Shown here: positions 57,326 to 64,000 of the stretch, piece after piece
Numbering within the stretch: the stretch's first letter is position 1
How the letters are laid out: each line of letters opens with the position of its first letter
Source of the DNA: Tulasnella sp. 424
Lineage: Eukaryota > Basidiomycota > Agaricomycetes > Cantharellales > Tulasnellaceae
Assembly: GCA_019633425.1 (NCBI GenBank)
Contig: WSUB01000022.1
Span: 248,001-312,000, forward strand
Reading direction: 5' to 3'
DNA: 64,000 nucleotides
Program-made: the position numbers and the translations under genes
Notes under the pieces: model-generated
Told to the model about the DNA's origin: nothing
The model's input: only the letters and a program-made list of their open reading frames with translations
Database searches by the model: none

Positions 57326-58866
57326 ATGAATGCGAAGACTGAAAACATCGTAATGGAGACTGTGGAAAATCGGCCCGACCAGCACGAGTCCGACAAAGAG
57401 GATGAGGAGATTGATGAGAGTGTGCTGGATGGGTACCTGACGGAAGACAAACATGTACGAGGGGACGTGCGCTCCAATAACCGCACTAAAAATACAATTT
57501 GCCCTCTTAGATTGCGCCTGAAATCGTCAACGCGTTCCGGTCGAATGACAGGGACGCTCGTTTAGAAGCCGCTAAAAAGCTCAAGCAGCTGGGAGATAAG
57601 AGGGAGACACTCGCCGCTCAAGAGATCGTCAATGCCGGTCTTCTTCCCTCTATTGTTGAGATGATGTCTTCGGACGACATCCAGTCGCAAGTCCAAGCCA
57701 CTTGGCTTGTGGCCTTAGTCACAGCTTCAGAGCAGACATCCGCGGCTGTTGAAGCAGGCGTTATCCCAAGACTTATTACTCTCGCCTCGTCGATGACTTC
57801 TAAAAGAGTTCGGGATAACGCACTCCTCGCGATGGGAAACATTGGGAAAGACTCGCAGCAGCTGAGGGATAAGCTAATTCAGGAGGGAGGGCTGAAGCCA
57901 CCGTTGGATGTGTTAGCCAATCCATCAAAGTATCCAAATAACACCTTACGTTTGGCGGCGGATACGATCCACGGCTTTAGTTGCTCACGTAGAGGGAAGA
58001 TGCCCGGATACGAGGTGGTATGTAATGCGGAATTCGCCCAGACGAATCTCTGATCGAACTTCCTCCGGCAGACCCAACAGATAATCCCAGTCCTCTTAGG
58101 ATATATTTTATACCAAAGGAATGGAGCTGCAAAATCCCTTCAGCATTGTATCTTGAGCCTCAGCCATATTTTGGTGGGCAAGGCTCAAGTGGATGATGTC
58201 CTCCGCATTGACGTTGTTCCCCGGCTTGTGCACCTCTGCACTTCTCAAGAGGCTAAGACACGGAGAAACGCGCTCAAATGCATCAGTAGAATTATACTGT
58301 ACAGCGAAGATGGTACGGAGAAGTTGATCAATGCTGGAATCCTCCCCATCTTCAAAACCTGCATCGAAGGCGACAAGCAAGATCGCAGGGAGGCCTGCTT
58401 TGGAGCTTCAAACCTAGTAGCCGGAACCCTTGATCATGCAAAAGCCTTCATGGGGTTAGACCTCGTACCCATTTTCGTCAAGGTCGTTTCGAATGAAGAA
58501 GAGGTACCCGGAATCAGGAACGACGCGACATGGACTCTCTCTAATCTTGCCCGCATATGGGGACGAGAGCACCACGACATACTCGATACCCTTCTCGAGG
58601 CCAATGTCGTTGAGTCTCTCTGCATAGGATTAACCTTGGAGAAGCGGGATGCAGTCGAAATCTCGCTCCAAGGCATCCAAGGCTTTCTCAGGCCACAGTG
58701 GGAGGGGCAAAAGAGAGCGATCGAGAGGATCATAGCTGGGGACGGAATCGATCAGCTGCGTGCGTTGAGGGTCAGAAAGGACTTCCGACCGACCCAACTA
58801 CCGAGGACGGCTCAAACGCTCCTAGAATCGCATTTCCCCGACTTCAGTAGGGCGGCACGAGTATAG
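57326..58866 (+). CDS. W4: importin-alpha-like armadillo-repeat protein, intact
   Basis: Exons 57326-57454, 57511-58017 and 58072-58866 give 476 aa. The head is acidic (DKEDEEIDESVLDGYLTEDK). Repeats read SEQTSAAVEAGVIPRLITL, MGNIGKDSQQLRDKL and RNDATWTLSNLARIWG (WxxxN kept). The tail is HFPDFSRAARV. Two codons are deleted against W3 in exon 2. There is an in-frame deletion-free match to W3 over almost the whole length, so duplication was recent. Exon 3 starts at the AG before ACC, which gives TQQIIPVL in line with W1, W5 and W6. Confidence 0.85.
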
Positions 58867-59756
58867 CAGCTCTGTAAATTTTTACGGCTCGTTCCCGGAT
58901 TGTAGAACGAATATGCTGTGCCCAATTATGTTTGTGATCAGGTGAGAGACGTGGGTTGTGTGTGTGTTGCTGTCGCTACCCTTTGATGGCCATCTAAAAG
59001 CTAAGAAATAAACTAAATAAGTACCTTGAGAAAGCTGCTAAAAAGAGCCCCGAGCGCAGTTAGTAGGTATCACATTCTCGCAGTCAGATCCAAAACCGTG
59101 GCCGTCCCTAATCTGAAATAAAGATTCCACTCTATAGGGCTGACCCAACCATTTCAAACGGTTAGCCAAAATGCCATGGTCAAGCCGGCACCGAGCACGT
59201 GGCTTGCTCCACCATCCATGTTACTACTAAGAATGATTGTTCACTGGGATGGCGAGAATCTAATCATAGCGAGCAACCGAGGTGTCGTCGAGGTGCCTGT
59301 GACATCCAGCTTAAAAGATTCAGCTTTGGACCCCAGTAGACTCCACGTTCTAGTTCAACGCCTCATCAGCTATAACTCCATGATTTGTCATAGCAGTATT
59401 CTCCTCGCGAGACCTATGGACCCGGTCCCGTTCCATCTCCGTCTTAGGGCCGATCACCCCTGTTTGGGAACCGTGGCTGACACCACGGCAAATTGAAACC
59501 GGCGGCAGTCACATCACCGTCAAATTGAAGTCACTCCCTGGAAAGACAGATCTCCCGCCTCGGTCTTGGCATGCCGGCGACCGCCAATTTAAAGCCTGTA
59601 CCTTTGGCTTGGCGTCAGAATCATGAAACGTCGCGAATCCAAAATCTTCTTTGGCCCCTTCGCGACGGCTTTTACAGCTCCGTGACGAAAAGTACAGTGA
59701 ACGACGACACCGCAACCCAACCCAACCTCCAGCCACTCCATCTGTGATCACCGAAC
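58867..59756. other. W4-W5 spacer
   Basis: W4 3' flank, then the W upstream block from about 59260. No gene seen. Confidence 0.5.
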
Positions 59757-61305
59757 ATGAGCTCGACAACTGAAGACATTGCAATAGAGGCCGTGGAAAA
59801 TCGGCCCGTCCAAGACGAGTCTGACGAAGAGGATGAGGAGGTTGATGAGAGTGTGCTGGATGGGTACCTGACGGAAGACAAACATGTACGAGGAGACTTG
59901 CACTCTAATAACAGTATTGAAAATATAATTTCCCATTTTAGATTACGCCTGAAATCGTAAACGCGTTCCGGTCGAATGACAGGGACGCTCGTTTAGAGGC
60001 CGCTAAAAAACTCCAGCAGCTGGGGGATAAGAGGGACACACTTGCCGCTCAAGAGATCGTCCATGCCGGTCTTCTTCCCACTATCCTCGAGATGATGTCT
60101 TCGGACGACATCCAGTCGCAAGTCAAAGCCACTGAGCTTACGGCCATAGTCACTGGCTCAGCTTCAGAGCCAACTTCCGCAGCTGTTGAAGCAGGCGTCA
60201 TCCCGAGGGTTATCACTCTAGCGACGTCGGAGACTACGAAAGGAGTTCGGAATGCCTCACTGATCGTGATTGGAAACATTGCGGCAGACTCACAGCCCCT
60301 AAGGGAGAAGCTAATTCGGGAGGGAGGGCTGAAGCCGCCTTTGGATGTGTTAGCCAATCCATCAAAGTACCCAGGTGGCGCCGTATACTTTGCGGCGAAT
60401 GCGATCAACGGCTATACTCACCCGCCTGTAGGAAAGCTGCCCGGATACGAGGTGGTATGTGGTGCTTGAGTTCGTCCGAGACGCTTCACTGATCGCACTT
60501 CCTCCGGCAGACCAAACAAATGATTCCAGTCCTCTCTGGCTACATCTTATACCAAAAGGAAGAAGATGCGGATTCCCTTCAGCTCAGTCTCCTGAGCCTC
60601 AGCCGAATTTTAGAAGACGAGCCTCAAGTCGACGATTTCCTCCGCACCGACGTTCTTCCTCGCCTTGTGCACCTCTGCTCATCCAAAGAGACTGAGACAC
60701 GGAACAACGCGCTGCTATGCGTCAATCAAATCATACTGTTCAGTGTAGATGGAACAGAGAAGCTGATCAATGCTGGAATCCTGCCCATCTTCAAAACCTG
60801 CATCGAAGGCAGCGAACAAGATCGCAGGTCGGCCTGCTTTGGAGCTTCCAATCTAGTCGTCGGAACCCTCGATCATGCAAGAGCTTTCATGGGGTTAGAC
60901 TTCGTACCCATTCTTGTCAAGATCCTTTCAAATGAAGAAGAGGTTCGGGGAATCAGAAACGACGCAGCATGGACTCTCTCCAGTCTCGCCACCAACTGGG
61001 GACAAGACCACCACGACATCCTGGATACCCTTCTCGAAGCCAGTGTCCCAGAGGCTTTTTGCTTAGGATTGAACTTAGAGAATCGGGACGCAGTCGAAGT
61101 CTCACTTAAAGGCATCCAAGTCTTTCTGAGGCCGCAGTGGGAGGGGCAAAAGAGAGCGATCGGGAGGATCTTAGCTGGGGACGGAATCGATCAGCTCCGT
61201 GCGTTGAGGGTCAGAAGGGACCTCCGATCAACGGAACTACCGAAGCTGGCTCAAAAGCTCCTAGACTCACACTTCCCCGACTTTAGTAGGGCGGCACGGG
61301 TATAG
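59757..61305 (+). CDS. W5: importin-alpha-like armadillo-repeat protein, intact
   Basis: Exons 59757-59885, 59942-60454 and 60511-61305 give 478 aa. The head is acidic (DEEDEEVDESVLDGYLTEDK). Repeats read SEPTSAAVEAGVIPRVITL, IGNIAADSQPLREKL and AAWTLSSLATNWG, where the WxxxN pattern is changed to WxxxS. The tail is HFPDFSRAARV. The exon 3 acceptor is CGGCAG before ACC; the inner AG used as an alternative by W4 is lost here (CAA), which supports the outer acceptor for the whole family. Confidence 0.85.
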
Positions 61306-61740
61306 CGGCTGTATCGATTCGTACTATGACTCGTTTCCGTATTGCAGAATGAATACGCAGTGTTTGTAATCAGCTTTTACCTCACTGATCCGTAAGGCGC
61401 CGCGGCCGGCTCACTGCTCGTTTTGCGTCATGAAATGCCGACCTGAAGCGAAGAGGGCAGTCTAAATTCGCTAAAACCGTTTATTGCCGGTGGCCAGGAC
61501 CCCGTCCACCCCCAGAGTCATTTCGAATTCCATCGGTAAGCCTGCTTGGCATGCCTTCTAGCCGCGATATTACGAGATAGTTAGGCTCGGCATCAAAACC
61601 GCGAAACTTGTACACACAAAATATTCTCCTTCATCGAACGGCCTTTCAAAGTGGAAGCCCGCCCGTGCTTCATAAGCGAAAGGCCGGTTGAGGTCCACGT
61701 TCGACAGTGACCGTGCGACGCATCCTCCATCCCATCAGAC
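61306..61740. other. W6 upstream region
   Basis: Distantly similar to the other W upstream blocks near its end; no gene seen. Confidence 0.4.
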
Positions 61741-63323
61741 ATGACCATGGAGGCCGAAGAGATCGTGGTAGACAGTGTGCAAGACCCCGCTGACCAAGAC
61801 AAGTCCAATAACGACAACAATGGCTCGGAACAGGACTCAGACGAGGAGTTCGACGAAAGTCTGCTGGACGGTTACGTCACAGATGAAAACCGGGTGAGAG
61901 GGGCATAGCAACCTCGTCGTATATGTGCTTATCAGCATGGCCTTCTATACTCTAGATCGTCGAGGAAATTGTCAATGGGTTCTGTTCAAGCGACGTGAGC
62001 ACCCAGCTTGAAGCCGTAACCAAGGTCCACCGCCTGAGACAACGGCGGGAAAGCGCAACCATTCAGGCAATCATCACTTCGGATCTTCTTCCCGCCATAG
62101 TTGACATGGTGTCTTCCGGTGATCACTTTGACTCGCAAGTCCGAGCCGCCTCTATCCTTCTCTCAGTCACTGGCGGTTCCTCAGAACAGACGTCCGCGGC
62201 GGTTGACGCCGGCGCTATTCCAACGCTGGTTACCCTTGCCTCGTCGAGCAATCGCACGGCCCTCCGGAACAAAGCTCTCCTAGCACTAGGAAACATAGGG
62301 GGCGACTCGCAACACTTAAGGGAGAGGCTGATTGCGGAAGGAGGGCTGAAACCACCGTTGGATTTTTTGGCGAATCCATCGAGGTACTCGAAGTCGACCC
62401 CATACTGGGCGGCACATGCTTTGAACAGCTATACATACCGAATAGAAGGGAAGGTGCCTGGGTATGAAGTGGTACGTAGTTCGGGCTCTCTCCACTATCG
62501 TCCCTAATCGAATTCCTTCCGTCAGACCGAACAAATGCTCCCGGTCCTCGCCAGCTATATTGTGTATCAAACAGATGAGACCGCTGAATCCTTCGAGGTT
62601 TCTCTCAGGACCCTCGGACGTATTTTAGCAGACAAGACTCAAGTCGACGTCCTCCTCAAGACCGACGTCATACCTCGGCTTGTGCATCTCTGCACTTCTC
62701 AAGAGCCTGAGATACTGCGTAATGCCCTGCACTGTGTCGGACGGATCGTACTCTTCAGTGCGGATGGTTGTGAGCAACTGGTCAATGCTGGAATCCTCGA
62801 GGTCCTCAAAAACAACATCGTATCCGAGGAGGTTCACATTCGTAGGGATGCATGCTGGGCCGCCTCAAATCTGGTCATCAGTGCTGCAGAGCATACCAAA
62901 GCCTTAATTGCATCGGGCTACGTGCCAATCCTCGTCAAGGTCCTTTCGAATGAGGGAGAAGATAGTGGCGCTCGGGGCGGGGCGGCCTGGGCCCTATCGA
63001 GTGTGGCCTGTAATTGGGGTCAAGACCATCACGAGATGTTGGATACACTTCTCGAGGCCAATTCCCTAGAGGCGTTCTACTCATCGTTGACCTTGAAGGA
63101 CAAGGGCTCAGTTGAAGTCTCGCTTAAAGGCATTCTAGTGCTCGTGAAGACCGAGTGGGACGGGCGAAAGGGAGCGGTGGAGAGGGTCAAAGCTGGGGGA
63201 GGGATTGCACAAATCCGTGCGGTGAGATGCAGAAATGATATTCACGGAACGGAACTGCACAAGTTGGCGCAAATGATCCTAAAGGACTACTTCCCGGAAT
63301 TCAGTAGACCGGCCAGAATATAA
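61741..63323 (+). CDS. W6: importin-alpha-like armadillo-repeat protein, intact
   Basis: Exons 61741-61893, 61956-62471 and 62526-63323 give 488 aa. The head is acidic and longest of the group (NGSEQDSDEEFDESLLDGYV). Repeats read SEQTSAAVDAGAIPTLVTL, ALGNIGGDSQHLRERL and RDACWAASNLVIS (WxxxN kept), while the next repeat has AAWALSS. The tail is YFPEFSRPARI. Of the W group it is the one nearest to importin-alpha in its repeat 2-3 wording (LLALGNIGGDS). Cargo and partner unknown. Confidence 0.85.
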
Positions 63324-63728
63324 CCTCCGGGCGCGGGTTTCACTCCTTCGTGCCTTCAACCATCATGCTCGAGCGATCCACGACGCATACGTCTTGACAA
63401 ACACAGCTCTATGGGTTTATTCTGCCGTCTGCGGTATAAGTTACGTTTCTTACCCTGCGAATCAGTATCAGCTTTTGATTTGGGTCTCGCCAGATACGCC
63501 GTTGGTGAACATCAGTCCCACAGTGATTTGGCTAAAGTTTGATGCGATTCAACTATATATAGACTCAGACTGTAGCGAGTGGATGTGGATGTTTTTACAT
63601 GGGAGGGGAGACTACTGAGATGTCAGTCGTGGCGTGAGAACCGGTCACGTTTGCTTTGTTTACCGCATCCTCCAACACCACTGCGACTTGCCATCAAGCC
63701 GTGTTCGTTCTTGCAAGCATCCTGAAAC
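63324..63728. other. Spacer before the F-box-like gene
   Basis: W6 3' flank and upstream region of the last gene; no supported gene. Confidence 0.4.
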
Positions 63729-64000
63729 ATGGCATCTTCCCGACTTCCACCACTACCGTCGGAAATCTGGGACATTATCATAGGGATAATACCAGCTGAC
63801 GGTACCGACGACTATTCAAGGTCAACCGAACTCCTCCCGCTTCTCCTGACTTCTCGCCGTCTATACCACCTTGCATTGCCGAACTTCTGCAAATACATCC
63901 GAATCATCGGTTTCTGCACGCATCTTAAGTCTTCACAAGAGCTCATTCAGATGTTTGAGACCGGCCCGGAGAGAAAAGTGTTCGTTCGAGGGGTTTCGAT
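63729..64000 (+). CDS. F-box-like protein, N-terminal part (cut by window end)
   Basis: ATG at 63729 opens a frame of 90 codons to the window edge. LPPLPSEIWDIIIGIIPA followed by LLPLLLTSRRLYHLALPNF is the usual F-box-like start of the very large basidiomycete F-box family, whose members link substrates to SCF ubiquitin ligases through Skp1. The substrate-binding part lies outside the window. The call rests on one short motif. Confidence 0.65.
   Translation, partial: MASSRLPPLPSEIWDIIIGIIPADGTDDYSRSTELLPLLLTSRRLYHLALPNFCKYIRIIGFCTHLKSSQELIQMFETGPERKVFVRGVS

Noticed and set aside
63394..63618. 74-codon open frame between W6 and the F-box-like gene
   Set aside because: It does not begin with ATG, has no domain, and lies in the flank of both genes.

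Overview
The window looks like nuclear DNA of a filamentous basidiomycete, probably an agaricomycete. Genes are dense with short GT-AG introns (about 50-80 nt, often with a CTAAY-type branch site), exons can be as small as 14-18 nt, and the housekeeping genes are fungal: a methylenetetrahydrofolate reductase C-terminus, a COQ6-type ubiquinone monooxygenase, and a trafficking accessory protein with DFGDF motifs. I cannot name the species. Gene structures below were built by hand from splice signals; the multi-exon models all close to a multiple of three.

Layout. 1-1.2 kb: MTHFR 3' end (+). 1.5-14.9 kb: seven tandem + strand copies of one gene family (here 'GLP'), which joins an N-terminal helical domain resembling a Ty3/Gypsy Gag capsid domain to an unrecognised beta-type C-terminal region. 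15-17.2 kb: COQ6 (-), containing a false assembly gap. 17.4-25.3 kb: four more GLP genes (-), a GLP 3' fragment and a broken COQ6 duplicate. In total eight GLP genes are intact (1951, 4133, 6421, 13383, 18827, 20627, 23509 and 25307 are their start codons) and four are broken. All share seven exons with fixed phases, including an 18-nt exon 5. 25.5-28.9 kb: DFGDF-motif trafficking protein (-). 29.7-30.8 kb: single-pass membrane protein (+).

31-49.4 kb: a duplicated block in which a small unknown gene ('X', about 185 aa, four exons with a 14-nt exon 2) is repeatedly followed by an armadillo-repeat gene ('Y', 483 aa). X1, X2, X3, X5, Y1 and Y3 are intact; X4, X6, Y2, Y4 and two 3' copies of the membrane-protein gene are decayed. 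Three mobile elements sit here: two long-TIR elements with 9-bp target duplications (MULE-like) and a solo LTR with a 5-bp duplication. 49.7-63.3 kb: six more importin-alpha-like armadillo genes ('W'; W1 broken, W2-W6 intact), with a truncated cyclin fragment between W1 and W2. Y and W proteins have an acidic head where importin-alpha has its basic IBB domain. The window ends in the start of an F-box-like gene.

The most notable content is (i) the intron-rich GLP array, which looks like a host gene family built on a Gag-like domain, and (ii) the paired X-Y array and the W array of IBB-less importin-alpha-like proteins. Functions of GLP, X and Y/W are not known to me; any joint role is inference.
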